This document shows, piece after piece, positions 24,105 to 33,391 of a stretch of DNA of 64,000 nucleotides. This DNA is from JAGXFP01 sp039714535 (GTDB lineage Bacteria; Desulfobacterota; Desulfobulbia; Desulfobulbales; JAGXFP01). A program made the position numbers and the translations under genes. The notes below the pieces were generated by a model. It was given only the letters and a program-made list of their open reading frames with translations. It was not told where the DNA came from and did no database searches. The stretch spans positions 13,755 through 77,754 of the forward strand of contig JBDLJC010000012.1 in the NCBI GenBank assembly GCA_039714535.1. Reading direction: 5' to 3'. Positions within the stretch are counted from its first letter, which is position 1; each line of letters opens with the position of its first letter.

Positions 24105-25316
24105 ATGACGGTATTTAGCTATATAGCCCAGGATTCCGCTAACAATATCAAGCGGGGGACTCTTGATGATGCCAGCCGTGAGGCGGTTGCCGCCCGGCTC
24201 TTGAAGTCGGGTTTGCGGCCCATGGAAATACGTCGGGCCTTTGAGAGTAAAAGCCGTTTTACCTTGAAGAGTTTTCGGCCTAACCGGGTTAGTTTGGCGG
24301 ATATCGATTTTTTCACCAAACAGGTTTCGTTGTTGCTGGGGGCGGGCTTGTCGCTGGACAAGGCCTTGCGAACCATCAAACAGCACAGTCATAATGAAGC
24401 GTTCAGTGAGTTTGTCGGTGATGTCGAGCGGAAGCTCAAAGAGGGCAAGTCATTTTCCGAGGCCCTGGCCGCTTACCCGAAATATTTCTCGCCGATGTAT
24501 GTAAACATAGTCAGGGCCGGTGAAGAAGGCGGGATCTTGGCGGCGATGCTGACCAGGATCGCTGAATACCAGGCAACCTCCCAGGAGCTCAAGAAATTTA
24601 TTGTCTCCGCCTCTATTTACCCGGCATTTCTGTTGCTGGTCGGACTGGGGGCGATCATAATTCTGGTTACCGCAATTCTGCCGCGCTTTGAGTTGTTGTT
24701 TGAAGGAATGGGGCAGGACCTGCCCTTTAACGTCAGGGTTATGATTGATTCGGCCCGGGTGATCAGCGATCATCTCGTGATTTTTACTATGCTCCTGACC
24801 GGGGCGCCTCTGGTGCTGGTGCAATATTTTCGCAGCGAGCAGGGACAGGAGGCCCTTGACCGGCTGTCGCTCCGCTTGCCTATGATATCTTCTTTTGTCA
24901 GGGATCTTGAGACCACCAGGATTTTCAGGACCCTTGAGGTCCTGGTTAACAACGGCGTCCATCTGGCCACAGCTCTGAAAATCAGTAGCGGGGTGGCCGG
25001 TAATCGTGAGTTCCAGCGGTTGCTTAATCGGGCTACCACGGCTCTGAAGGAAGGCCAGCGGGTCGGGCTTAAACTTAAAGGGGCCGGCTTGTTGCCCGAT
25101 CTGGCCGGTGATCTTCTGGCAATTGGCGAGGAGTCAGGCCGGGTCGGTCTTGTCTGTAATCAGATCGCCGATCATTATGAAGAAAGTTTACGGATGAAGA
25201 CCAAGCGGATAATTGCGCTGATCGAACCGATTTTTATCCTGCTTATCGCCCTGGTTGCCGGCTATGTCGTGATCTCGATGCTTTCTGTTATTCTCAGCAT
25301 TAATGATATTGCCTGA
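24105..25316 (+). CDS. gspF: Type II secretion inner-membrane platform protein GspF
   Basis: 403 residues with two T2SSF domains (about 65-190 and 270-390), each with the FTKQVSLLLGAGLSLDKAL or FRTLEVLVNNGVHLATAL type motif, plus three transmembrane helices (near 170-190, 215-235 and 375-400). GspF is the integral membrane platform that couples GspE to the pseudopilus. It begins five bases after gspE and its stop overlaps the next ATG (TGATG), so translation is coupled. Confidence 0.94.
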   Translation: MTVFSYIAQDSANNIKRGTLDDASREAVAARLLKSGLRPMEIRRAFESKSRFTLKSFRPNRVSLADIDFFTKQVSLLLGAGLSLDKALRTIKQHSHNEAFSEFVGDVERKLKEGKSFSEALAAYPKYFSPMYVNIVRAGEEGGILAAMLTRIAEYQATSQELKKFIVSASIYPAFLLLVGLGAIIILVTAILPRFELLFEGMGQDLPFNVRVMIDSARVISDHLVIFTMLLTGAPLVLVQYFRSEQGQEALDRLSLRLPMISSFVRDLETTRIFRTLEVLVNNGVHLATALKISSGVAGNREFQRLLNRATTALKEGQRVGLKLKGAGLLPDLAGDLLAIGEESGRVGLVCNQIADHYEESLRMKTKRIIALIEPIFILLIALVAGYVVISMLSVILSINDIA

Positions 25317-25771
25317 TGAGTGTGGGCGGCTGCTATCGAAAGAGGTTGGCGTTCAATGATAGCAGGGGGTTCTCTCTTTTTGAAATTCTGGCGGTGCTGG
25401 TTATTTTGGGCCTCATGGCCGGCACGGCAATCCCGACCGTGGGCCGTATTTACGACAGCCTTAAATTCCGGCAACAGATCAGGAAATTTAGCTCCATCTT
25501 GCGTTATGCCAAGTTGGTGGCGGTTACCCGGGGGGAGACGGTAAACCTCAAACTTGCCGAAGATGAGGAGTGTGTCTTTCAGCTGACCGGACCTGTTGAA
25601 GAGAGTAGAGATTGCAGTCTCGGGGAAGAGGAGGACCTGACGATGGAACCGGAGGAGATCTCTTTTTATCCAGAGGGCATTGCGACTCCGGCCTTGTTGA
25701 CTTTTGCCAGAGGGGAGCGGGCGAAGCGAATCCGGCTGGACCTGCTCACTGGTCGACCGTTTGTTGAGTAG
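25316..25771 (+). CDS. Pseudopilin, GspH-like
   Basis: 151 residues. A short leader ends before the type IV prepilin motif GFSLFEILAVLVILGLMAG (G/F cleavage, Glu5 conserved), followed by a small globular part with an RQQIRKFSSILRYAKLVAV helix and ARGERAKRIRLD, like minor pseudopilin GspH. It would be processed by a prepilin peptidase, which is not in this window. Its ATG overlaps the gspF stop. The major pseudopilin gspG is absent from this position where many T2SS operons have it. Confidence 0.82.
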   Translation: MSVGGCYRKRLAFNDSRGFSLFEILAVLVILGLMAGTAIPTVGRIYDSLKFRQQIRKFSSILRYAKLVAVTRGETVNLKLAEDEECVFQLTGPVEESRDCSLGEEEDLTMEPEEISFYPEGIATPALLTFARGERAKRIRLDLLTGRPFVE

Positions 25772-25868
25772 GTTGCCGGCTGGACTTTAGTCTCTTCTTT
25801 GCATTTGGCTGAATAGTTAAAATAGATTGTGCCGGGGCCTAGAGTCAGGTAGAGGCGGCTTTTTTGAT

Positions 25869-26435
25869 ATGTTGACGGATTTTTATGGCATAAGAGTGGC
25901 GGGATCGCAAAAGGGGGTAACCCTTATTGAGTTGATGGTAGCTATGCTACTGCTGGTCATGGTTACGGCGATGCTTTATTCGGTGCTCAACGTTGGGATT
26001 AGATTCTCCCAGAAAGGCGAGGAGCGGCTTGCTGTTATTGGGCTTGAGCGTTCCTTTCTGGACTTGCTGCATCGGCAGGTCCATGGCGTGTGGTATGACC
26101 AGAGCCAGAAAAAATTGCTGATTGATGTCGAGAGAAACCTGTTGAAGATGGTTACCACTTCTCCAATGGTGGAGCGGGATGGTGGGCTGGTTCTGGCCGT
26201 GTATCTGTATGATCCCGGTGACGGGGTCCTTTATTATACCGAGAAGCTGGATTTTTATAATGTTGATTATGATGAGAGTTATGCGCCTGCGCCCGATGAA
26301 ATGATTGTTCTGCTGCGCGATATAAATGAAATTGACTGGCAGTATGATGAGGCAGAGGGGCTGCTGGAACTGTCCTATCTGGGCCAAGACTATGAGCTAT
26401 TGCCCAGAGCATGGCAGTCTGAGGATGAACTGTGA
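25869..26435 (+). CDS. Pseudopilin, GspJ-like
   Basis: 188 residues from ATG 25869. An N-terminal leader of about 17 residues precedes GVTLIELMVAMLLLVMVTAML, a prepilin cleavage/methylation motif, then a GspJ-type globular domain. GspJ is a minor pseudopilin at the tip complex with GspI and GspK. The end overlaps the next start as GTGA. A 97-base non-coding gap precedes it, the only sizeable gap inside the operon. Confidence 0.78.
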   Translation: MLTDFYGIRVAGSQKGVTLIELMVAMLLLVMVTAMLYSVLNVGIRFSQKGEERLAVIGLERSFLDLLHRQVHGVWYDQSQKKLLIDVERNLLKMVTTSPMVERDGGLVLAVYLYDPGDGVLYYTEKLDFYNVDYDESYAPAPDEMIVLLRDINEIDWQYDEAEGLLELSYLGQDYELLPRAWQSEDEL

Positions 26436-26746
26436 GTTGTCGAGAGGGAGTTGGGCAAAGCGCTGGCTTTACTCTTCTGGAGGTCTTGCTGGCAGTCACC
26501 ATTCTGGGAATAGCTTATCTGGCCATTATGCAGAATTTTTCCATGTCTCTCCAAAATATTGAGCGTCTTGACCGGAATGGCGGCCAGTTGTTCATGGCGC
26601 AACTGGAGCTGGAAAAACATTTTCTGGGCCACAATCTTGGCGAGGAAGTCGCCGGCGAGGTTTTTGTCGAGGGCGGCAAGTATATGATTGTGCTAGCCGA
26701 GGATGAATCCGGTAAGCTGACAACCTTGAGCCTTAAAGAGTTATGA
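26432..26746 (+). CDS. Pseudopilin, GspI-like
   Basis: 104 residues from GTG 26432, overlapping the stop of the previous gene by GTGA. The motif GFTLLEVLLAVTILGIAYLAIM marks a prepilin signal. The rest is short, as expected of GspI minor pseudopilins. Together with GspJ and GspK it should form the pseudopilus tip. Its stop overlaps the gspK ATG. Assignment to I rather than another minor pseudopilin rests on size and order. Confidence 0.75.
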   Translation: MSCREGVGQSAGFTLLEVLLAVTILGIAYLAIMQNFSMSLQNIERLDRNGGQLFMAQLELEKHFLGHNLGEEVAGEVFVEGGKYMIVLAEDESGKLTTLSLKEL

Positions 26747-27777
26747 TGGGTTCCGCCAACGAGCAACAGAAAAGTGGGGGCTTTGCCCTGCTGGTGGTGA
26801 TTCTTATTATGTTGATTACCAGCTTTCTGGCCTCACAGCTTATTATGCAGGTCCGCACCGATCTGCAGATCTCCGCCAATATTAAACAGCGGGTTGTTGG
26901 CCGGATGCTGGCTGAAGGTGGGGTGAATCTGGCCCTGTTCAGATTGATTGATCAACCTGGGATCGATTTCGAGGAAAAAATTGGCGGAGCCAAGTTTTTG
27001 CGGGGCCTGATCTATGAAACTCTTTTATCGACCGGAAAAATGGAGTATTATGCCGTCAGTGAGTCAGGCAAGATAGATCTCAATTATTCTGCAACAACCA
27101 GAAGCAGTAATCGTATTCTCCTGGAAAAATTCCTGGCATATCACGGCCTGGCAGAAGAGGAGGTGGCTGTTGTCGGTGATTCACTTGTTGATTGGCGCGA
27201 TCCCGGTGATGAGTACAGTCTTAATGGCGCGGAGAAAGATTATTACGAGGAGTTGGAGAAATCGTATATCCCCCGCAACGACAAGCTCGAAGATCCCGCC
27301 GAGTTTTTCCTGATTCGCGGGACGGAATCACTAAGGGGAAAGTTTGATCCCTATGCTGTTTTCACTGTCCATAACCCCAGCGGCAAGATAAATATCAATC
27401 ATCTTTCCCCGGAGATGTTGGCGTTTCTGGTCGGTGACGATGAGGGGTTGATCGAGAGATATCGGGAAGAACAGGAACTGGCCAGCCCCGGGAAGGTTAC
27501 TATGGCGACGTTTAAGGAGATTATCGGTGGCGGGGTAGACACCTCGTTGGTCAGTCATATGATTGATGACAGTCCGCGAAACAAGATTTACTCGATAGTT
27601 GCCCGTGGTTCCGGCGGTGATTTTTCTATAGAAGCACCTGAGAGCGCAGAGGTTGAAGGCGAAGAGGCAGATAATCTGCCCGGGAAACGACCTGCGACCA
27701 AAATTAGAGTTCTGGTCTCGGTTGATAAGAACAAGAAGGAATTCAAATATCTGTCCTGGAGGGAGCAGTACCGATGA
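26743..27777 (+). CDS. gspK: Type II secretion minor pseudopilin GspK
   Basis: 344 residues, full length. The prepilin-type segment GGFALLVVILIMLITSFLA is followed by the GspK pattern LQISANIKQRVVGRMLAEGGVNLAL, then a large globular domain with the INHLSPEML helix-hairpin-helix-like unit. GspK caps the pseudopilus tip. It overlaps the GspI-like gene (ATGA) and the gspL-like gene, giving a coupled tip module. Confidence 0.9.
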   Translation: MMGSANEQQKSGGFALLVVILIMLITSFLASQLIMQVRTDLQISANIKQRVVGRMLAEGGVNLALFRLIDQPGIDFEEKIGGAKFLRGLIYETLLSTGKMEYYAVSESGKIDLNYSATTRSSNRILLEKFLAYHGLAEEEVAVVGDSLVDWRDPGDEYSLNGAEKDYYEELEKSYIPRNDKLEDPAEFFLIRGTESLRGKFDPYAVFTVHNPSGKININHLSPEMLAFLVGDDEGLIERYREEQELASPGKVTMATFKEIIGGGVDTSLVSHMIDDSPRNKIYSIVARGSGGDFSIEAPESAEVEGEEADNLPGKRPATKIRVLVSVDKNKKEFKYLSWREQYR

Positions 27778-28925
27778 AAGGCGGTCTTGAAATCATAATC
27801 AGGTCTGACTGTTTTGTTTTGACCTGTGACCGTGGCAACATCGTTGAAGAAGAGTTGCGGCAGGACGAGGTTGATGTTGCCGCGGCGCTGACTTCGTGTT
27901 GTGAGAAACATGGTCTCAGGGCCAGAACGGTGAACCTGTTTCTGGCCGAAGAGCTGATCTATATGACCGCGATTGATCTGCCGACGAATACCCCTAAGAT
28001 CGGGGAGGCGGTCAGTTTTCAGCTGGGCGCCTTGGCGCCTTTTCCCGAAGACGATGTTCTTTATAGCTATTCCACTGTTCGTGATGGCGATAATTTCCGG
28101 GTGACGATTGCAGCTGCCCGATCAGCCCGGGTTGTTGCTGTGGTGGAGGAGTTACTCAAGGCCGGATTTGTGGTTAAGGGTCTTTATCCGGAGAGTCAGC
28201 GCTATGTCACGGCTAAGTGGCGTAAGCTGAGGTGGGCCTTGGTCGTCCCAGGCGGACGGACTAAAATTTTTGTTTTTGACGGCGGCCAATATGCGGATCG
28301 TTTTCTGGGCAGTGGCGCCGACTTGGATTATGACGAACTGGCGGCGGTTTGCGATACTGAAAACATTTTTCATTTAAGTCCGCCAGTCGGTAGTAATTTT
28401 AAATCTGTGCAGCTGTTAATGGCGGCGCCACCACTGCTTAAAGAGCATAATATGTTGCCGGCCTCTTATCGGCGGCTGGATTACCTGAAAATAGCAATTA
28501 TTACCTTAGTGGTTTTAAATCTGGTTGGTCTGGCGGCATTAGGTAGTTTTAAATTTTTGGACCAGACCAAGCAAATTAATAGAGCCGATCAAGAGATTGC
28601 CCGCTTACAACCGTTGGTTCGTAAGGCCAAGAAGGCCAAAAAACAGATCAGGCAAACGGAGGCTTTTCTTGATCTGGTTAGTAAGATGAAGGGTAATCCT
28701 GATCTTTTTATTTTTCTGGAAAAGCTTACCCTGGCGCTGCCGGAGGGATCATATCTTAATCAATTACGTTTGACTGCCGCCGAAGGGTTGGTGGTTATTA
28801 ATGGGTTTACCGATAATGTCGGTGATTTGACTGAAAAATTACAGACTGTTGGCGAGGCTCGCTTACAGTCGACCAGCCGCCGCAAAAATATGACATACTT
28901 TCAGGTGGAGATCAGTCTGCGATGA
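27774..28925 (+). CDS. gspL: Type II secretion assembly protein GspL-like
   Basis: 383 residues: a cytoplasmic actin-like/PilM-type domain (about 1-235), one transmembrane helix (AIITLVVLNLVGLAALGSF, near 240-260), then a periplasmic coiled coil and PilN-like ferredoxin fold. This is the GspL fold, equivalent to PilM plus PilN fused. It recruits GspE to the membrane and contacts GspM. It overlaps gspK by four bases and gspM by four bases. Confidence 0.85.
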   Translation: MKGGLEIIIRSDCFVLTCDRGNIVEEELRQDEVDVAAALTSCCEKHGLRARTVNLFLAEELIYMTAIDLPTNTPKIGEAVSFQLGALAPFPEDDVLYSYSTVRDGDNFRVTIAAARSARVVAVVEELLKAGFVVKGLYPESQRYVTAKWRKLRWALVVPGGRTKIFVFDGGQYADRFLGSGADLDYDELAAVCDTENIFHLSPPVGSNFKSVQLLMAAPPLLKEHNMLPASYRRLDYLKIAIITLVVLNLVGLAALGSFKFLDQTKQINRADQEIARLQPLVRKAKKAKKQIRQTEAFLDLVSKMKGNPDLFIFLEKLTLALPEGSYLNQLRLTAAEGLVVINGFTDNVGDLTEKLQTVGEARLQSTSRRKNMTYFQVEISLR

Positions 28926-29533
28926 AGGCCATAACCCACTTTCTTGCCCGATTTCAGCGCCGGACCCTGCTAATGGCGGTCGCTGTTTTACTGATAATTG
29001 TTAATCTTGGGGTTTGGGTCAATGATGCCTATGACACCCGGCAGGAGGAAGTCGAAAGCAAGACAGCCCAGCTTGCTCAATATCAGCTCGTTAGCGGCAA
29101 GGGCGAAGTTTTCGCCGAACGACTGGATCATTTGCTTGCTTTGAAGGAGAAGGTTGGCCAATATTTCTTTACCGGGGAAGATGACAATAAACTTTCTTCG
29201 GCGATGCAGCTTCGGGTTCAGGCGTTAGTCGCTAAAGCAGGCTTGCAGGCTGAATCAATTCGGCCCACGATGCACAAAGCCGACTCTAAGCAAGACAAGG
29301 ATGGCGCTGGTGGGGCCGTTTTGGGAGAAGTCCTGATCAAGGTGAGATTAGCCGGAACCATTCATGAGTTTATGGATTTTCTGGCGGAATTATACAGGGG
29401 TAAGGAGTTTTTTGAGATTGAGAGTATTTCACTCAAGCCATATAGAAAAACAGGTCTGAAGATATTTATTGAGCTGAAAGGCTATTATATTATATCTGGG
29501 CAGAGTGGTAATTCCGGGGAAACTGAAATTTGA
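28922..29533 (+). CDS. gspM: Type II secretion protein GspM-like
   Basis: 203 residues: a short cytoplasmic N-terminus, one helix (LLMAVAVLLIIVNLGVWV, near 15-33), a coiled coil, and a periplasmic domain with IRPTMHKAD and a GTIHEFMDFLAELYRG segment of the PilO/GspM ferredoxin-like kind. It partners GspL in the inner-membrane platform. The start overlaps the gspL stop (ATGA). Sequence is divergent; position between gspL and the secretin supports the call. Confidence 0.8.
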   Translation: MKAITHFLARFQRRTLLMAVAVLLIIVNLGVWVNDAYDTRQEEVESKTAQLAQYQLVSGKGEVFAERLDHLLALKEKVGQYFFTGEDDNKLSSAMQLRVQALVAKAGLQAESIRPTMHKADSKQDKDGAGGAVLGEVLIKVRLAGTIHEFMDFLAELYRGKEFFEIESISLKPYRKTGLKIFIELKGYYIISGQSGNSGETEI

Positions 29534-30468
29534 AGGATCTACCAATTTCATCGAGAGTTGCGATTTTAGTCGCCTTGGTGCTCACCTTGGCGGGTATTTT
29601 GCGGCAGTTTACGGCGGGGCCGGCAGTGGGACTTCGCCCGGGGGTGGTCGTCAGTAGTGAGGGGGATAGTGGGGAAAAGCCGGTTTTCCCTAAGGCGGTG
29701 CTTTATCCGCCGGTTCCGGCTGTTTTGCCGGAACTGTATGAAGGTTACCTGTTTAATAGTGAACGTATCTTTGAAGAAGTTGCCACAGGGACCACCCGTG
29801 GGGGTAACGGTGCGGTTGATCTGGCCGAGGTGATTTATGCCGGTTCTTTGATTGCCGGTGAAATTTACAAAGGGCTGATTACCTATCAGGAAAAGGGCCC
29901 GGTTGCCAGAAGAGCTGCCAAGCCCGCGCGACGGGGGGCACGGACGCGAAAAACCGCCGCCAAGACGGTTGCCAAGCATAAGCAGCTTGAGCGTGGCGAG
30001 AAGTTTAGCGGTTATCTGGTCGAAAAGATAGAAAAAGACCGGATTGTCTTTAGAAAAGGCGATGAGGTGGTTGAAAAATTCCTGTACGACCCTAATAAAG
30101 ATCGAGCAGCGTTCAGTTCCGCAGCAAAGTCGAAGGGGGCAAAGTCTGCCGACGCCGCGCAACGAACTCCGGTGCAGCGAACAGTGAGCCGTCCGGAACG
30201 GCATGTTACCAGGAAAACAGCTGATGCTACCAGAAGGGTGATGCCGTCGTCAGGTCGTCGTAGCAGCAACCAGGCGGCAGGTCGTAGCACCCAGGCGGCA
30301 GGTCGTAGCACCCAGGCGGCAGGTCGTAGCACCCAGGCGGCAAGCCGTGACACTCAGCCGGGAGCAGCCGAGTTAATCAAGAGGAGATCCGAGCGCTTAT
30401 TGGGACTTGATCCGTCCCTGGGTCTGCCGCGATCTCCTGGTATTCCAGGGGATCCTTTGCGAAGATAA
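29530..30468 (+). CDS. T2SS operon protein, possibly GspC-like, with basic repeat-rich C-terminus
   Basis: 312 residues from TTG 29530, which overlaps the gspM stop. One N-terminal membrane helix (about 8-28) is followed by a periplasmic segment that includes GYLVEKIEKDRIVFRKGDEVVEKF, a short beta-rich unit reminiscent of the GspC homology region that contacts the secretin. The rest is low-complexity and basic, with four in-phase copies of the QAAGRST-type heptapeptide (21-bp DNA repeat). Position before gspD fits GspC, but the sequence match is weak. The repeats are probably a flexible linker or interaction tail and may vary in number. Confidence 0.5.
   Translation: MKDLPISSRVAILVALVLTLAGILRQFTAGPAVGLRPGVVVSSEGDSGEKPVFPKAVLYPPVPAVLPELYEGYLFNSERIFEEVATGTTRGGNGAVDLAEVIYAGSLIAGEIYKGLITYQEKGPVARRAAKPARRGARTRKTAAKTVAKHKQLERGEKFSGYLVEKIEKDRIVFRKGDEVVEKFLYDPNKDRAAFSSAAKSKGAKSADAAQRTPVQRTVSRPERHVTRKTADATRRVMPSSGRRSSNQAAGRSTQAAGRSTQAAGRSTQAASRDTQPGAAELIKRRSERLLGLDPSLGLPRSPGIPGDPLRR
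30271..30354 (+). repeat. Four 21-bp in-frame tandem repeats
   Basis: Units begin at 30271, 30292, 30313 and 30334, the first three identical and the last diverged. Each encodes QAAGRST or a variant (QAASRDT). The period is a multiple of three, so copy-number change would keep the reading frame. Confidence 0.9.
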
Positions 30469-30489
30469 TTGGAATTTATAAGGTGATTC

Positions 30490-32715
30490 ATGGGTTTTAG
30501 AGATATTTCATGCAAATTAACTTTTTTCCTGACGCTGGTATTGCTGGCAGGTTGTGCTGATCTCGGCGGGGATAAGGGCCGTAGCGAGTTCGACCTGGGC
30601 CGCATCAGCGCCGAGATTGAAAGGCCAGACGCTTCGTCAGCGCCTCTTGATGGCGGTGCTGAAGATGAAGGTTCACTCGCAGAGGAAGACCTTAAGGTTG
30701 TTCCGGTTCAGGACATCAACACCGCTATAAACGGCAGTAACCCCTATCTGGGCGGAATCAAGAAAAGTCCGCAGTCTTTCGGAGCCGGTAAGATGGTACC
30801 GGGGGAAGGAGTGTTGCTTAACTTTGATAATGCCGACATCTACGAAGTTATTCAGGTAATCGCAGAGATATTGGACATCAGCTACATAATTGATCCCCAG
30901 GTAAAGGGGGTGGTTAATATTCGTTCCGGTAAGAAAATCCCTATGGCGCAGCTAGAGGCGGTTTTTAGGAAACTGCTGAATATCAACGGCTTGGACATCA
31001 GGAGTGAGGGCGAATACAATTATATCTATATGACCAAAAAACCGGGTTCTCATCTAATATTTGGCCCGGAAACGATCAGTAAATTAAAAGATTCATCTGA
31101 TTTCATTATCCAGGTGATCCCGGTAATGCATCTGGCGGCGGCTGAAGCGCAAAAAATGTTGGAACCTTATACCTCGGAGCAGGGCCGCATTGAAATTCTT
31201 GATAATTCCAACACCCTGTTTGTCACTGACTATGAGAGCAAGGTCGTAGATATAATGATGATCTTGGCGCGGCTCGATGTTTCGCCGCTGGCCTCGCTTA
31301 AGGTCAGGTTGGTCAGGGTCGAGAGGTCTCCGCTTTTTGATCTTCGAGATGAGTTAAACGATATATTAGGGGCTTTGCAGGTTAACAAGAGTGGGCATGA
31401 CGGCGTAACCGTCCTGGCCCTGGAGCGGGCGAATTCATTGTTGCTGGTCAGTAATAATCAGGAGCTTCTGGACAGTGCTACGCGTTGGATTACGGAACTG
31501 GATGAGGTGCCGACCGAAGGGCGTGATAACATTTATATCTATAATGTCAGAAATTCAGTCGCCTCTGAACTGGCCGGGTTGGTCACTGAACTTGTTGGCG
31601 GGCAGGCAAGCGCAGTTCTAAGATCAGGCGCAACTGCAGACAAAAAAGCTGCGGATAAAACTTCAGCGGCCGACAGCGCCACTGCCACAGCAAAACCGAA
31701 AACTGAGTCAAAAGCCAAGAAAACAGGTGCGACAGCGAGCAGTAAATCTGATGGCGGCGCGGGGTTGCATTGGGCCGGTGAGCCAGCCCTAATACCGGAT
31801 GACAGCCGCAATATAATACTGTTGCGGGCTCTGCCTGCAGACTATAGCCGCTTGGTCAAGCTGTTGGAAAGCCTTGATAATATGCCGCGTCAGGTCCTGA
31901 TTGAAGTAATGGTCGCTGAGGTGGCGTTGACTGACAGGTGGGAATTGGGGGTTGAGTGGTCTCTACACCAGCAAGGTGTGCTCGATGGCAGGGCTTATCA
32001 AAACCGCCTGACCAGTAATCTGTCGTCCATTGCCAACGGCAGCACAGCGGAGCCCATTAACCATGGCGGGTTGATTGACACTGCCGCGGGCCTTACCTAT
32101 AGTGTTCTGAATTCCGCCGGGGAGGCGGCCGGCATTATTAATGCCATTGCGGATGATACTGAAGTTTCAATCCTGTCTTCGCCGCAGATTATGGTCCTTA
32201 ATAACGAAACGGCCACGGTCAATGTCGGTGAACAGGTACCGATCGTGACCAGTCAGACCGGCGATATAGGCACTTCAAATCTCAACCAGACCATCCAGTA
32301 CAAAGATACCGGGGTAATTCTCACGGTGACCCCGAAGATAAATTATGATGGCATTATTATTCTTGATATCAACCAGCAGGTCAGCTCGGCCGGCACAGCA
32401 GCTTTGGGTGGCCAAGAGTCTCTGGTAATATCCAATCGCGAATTAACCACCAAACTGGCCGTCCGGGACGGGCAGACCATTTTCATGGGTGGTCTGATTT
32501 CGACCAATGTCGATATTGTTGAAAACGGGGTGCCCCTTCTGAAGGATATCCCACTGCTGGGTTGGTTTTTTAAATACCAGAAAGAAGAGAAAAAGAAGAA
32601 GGAGTTATTGGTGATGATCACCCCGTATGTCATTGAATCCGAGGATGTGCTCAGTCAATACGTGGAGAGTTTCAAGGCTCATATGCAGGAATTTCGGGAT
32701 AAATTGAGGAAATAG
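30490..32715 (+). CDS. gspD: Type II secretion secretin GspD
   Basis: 741 residues. The signal peptide ends in lipobox LAGC (about Cys20), so the secretin is predicted to be lipidated. Then N0 (LLNFDNADIYEVIQVIAEIL, near 115), repeated N1-N3 domains, an Ala/Lys-rich insert near 385-420 (KADKTSAADSATATAK), and the secretin core with VGEQVPIVTSQ, VILTVTPKI and GLISTNVDIVENGVPLLKDI. It forms the outer-membrane channel. Lipidation may let it insert without a pilotin (inference). Confidence 0.94.
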   Translation: MGFRDISCKLTFFLTLVLLAGCADLGGDKGRSEFDLGRISAEIERPDASSAPLDGGAEDEGSLAEEDLKVVPVQDINTAINGSNPYLGGIKKSPQSFGAGKMVPGEGVLLNFDNADIYEVIQVIAEILDISYIIDPQVKGVVNIRSGKKIPMAQLEAVFRKLLNINGLDIRSEGEYNYIYMTKKPGSHLIFGPETISKLKDSSDFIIQVIPVMHLAAAEAQKMLEPYTSEQGRIEILDNSNTLFVTDYESKVVDIMMILARLDVSPLASLKVRLVRVERSPLFDLRDELNDILGALQVNKSGHDGVTVLALERANSLLLVSNNQELLDSATRWITELDEVPTEGRDNIYIYNVRNSVASELAGLVTELVGGQASAVLRSGATADKKAADKTSAADSATATAKPKTESKAKKTGATASSKSDGGAGLHWAGEPALIPDDSRNIILLRALPADYSRLVKLLESLDNMPRQVLIEVMVAEVALTDRWELGVEWSLHQQGVLDGRAYQNRLTSNLSSIANGSTAEPINHGGLIDTAAGLTYSVLNSAGEAAGIINAIADDTEVSILSSPQIMVLNNETATVNVGEQVPIVTSQTGDIGTSNLNQTIQYKDTGVILTVTPKINYDGIIILDINQQVSSAGTAALGGQESLVISNRELTTKLAVRDGQTIFMGGLISTNVDIVENGVPLLKDIPLLGWFFKYQKEEKKKKELLVMITPYVIESEDVLSQYVESFKAHMQEFRDKLRK

Positions 32716-32721
32716 GCCGCG

Positions 32722-33054
32722 ATGAGACAACTGTTTATTGACGATCTTTCCCGGGAGGAACGGGATAATATTGAGGGCTACCTGAAGAGAACTTTGAAAC
32801 CTTCGCTGGTCAAGGACATGTTCTGGCTGGCCTTGCCCGATGACCTACTCGGCGAGGCCCAGCAGGGCCACGGTGATTGCGGGCCTTTTTATTTCGGGGT
32901 GGAGTTGGGCAAGGATATGGTTTCTTTTGAGTTGTTGGTGCGGAGCGAGACGAACCTGCACTGTTCTTGTATAAGTTATGCCAGCAAAGCCCAACGTGAT
33001 TTTCTCTTTGGTTTTGTTGATCGTTTGGTGGATGAAGAAAAGATCAGGGCGTAA
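32722..33054 (+). CDS. Conserved small protein of unknown function
   Basis: 110 residues, six bases after gspD and in the same transcript, ending before a strong terminator. It has no signal peptide or membrane helix. Motifs that may help later are DDLSREERDNIEGYLKRTLK at the start, HGDCGPFYFGVELGKD in the middle and HCSCISYASKAQRDF near the end. The C-x-C pair and the operon position hint at a small cytoplasmic protein, but I do not recognise a family. Confidence 0.7.
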   Translation: MRQLFIDDLSREERDNIEGYLKRTLKPSLVKDMFWLALPDDLLGEAQQGHGDCGPFYFGVELGKDMVSFELLVRSETNLHCSCISYASKAQRDFLFGFVDRLVDEEKIRA

Positions 33055-33120
33055 GGCTCTTGTGATTTAAGGCAATACCGGCAACTTTCTAGGCATTGTT
33101 TTTCCCCGGATTTGGATATA

Positions 33121-33158
33121 AAAAAAGGCCCGCTCCTCAAAGAGGAGCGGGCCTTTTT
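33121..33158. terminator. Strong bidirectional terminator
   Basis: GGCCCGCTCCTC pairs perfectly with GAGGAGCGGGCC around AAA, with an A tract on the left and a T tract on the right. It ends the secretion operon on the plus strand and the sulfur-transfer genes on the minus strand. Confidence 0.9.
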
Positions 33159-33194
33159 AATTTAAGCATTTAGATTTGCTTAAGTTAAGTCTGT

Positions 33195-33368
33195 TTACCA
33201 CCAGCAGATGGTCTGGTCGGCAGTAAAGATCTTGTCTACCAGTGCATCGTAATCCGGACTGTCAACATTAAGGTCAAAGCTATCGGCGTCCCGGTCTCTG
33301 GAGACGATTTCAACCAGTTTCTTGACGGTTTCATCCGGCTCTGAACGATATACATTTAATACTTTCAT
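33195..33368 (-). CDS. 57-residue DsrH/TusB-like or orphan small protein
   Basis: ATG 33368 has GGAGAG upstream and opens a 57-codon frame: MKVLNVYRSEPDETVKKLVE at the start and a C-terminal TADQTICWW. It is the last gene of a minus-strand operon after two DsrE-like genes and TusA. Its size and terminal Cys-Trp-Trp recall the TusB/DsrH sulfur-relay subunit, but the family match is weak. It is probably cytoplasmic and may accept or pass persulfide sulfur (inference). Confidence 0.65.
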   Translation of the reverse strand: MKVLNVYRSEPDETVKKLVEIVSRDRDADSFDLNVDSPDYDALVDKIFTADQTICWW

Positions 33369-33391
33369 TGTTATCTCTCCTGATGAAATCT

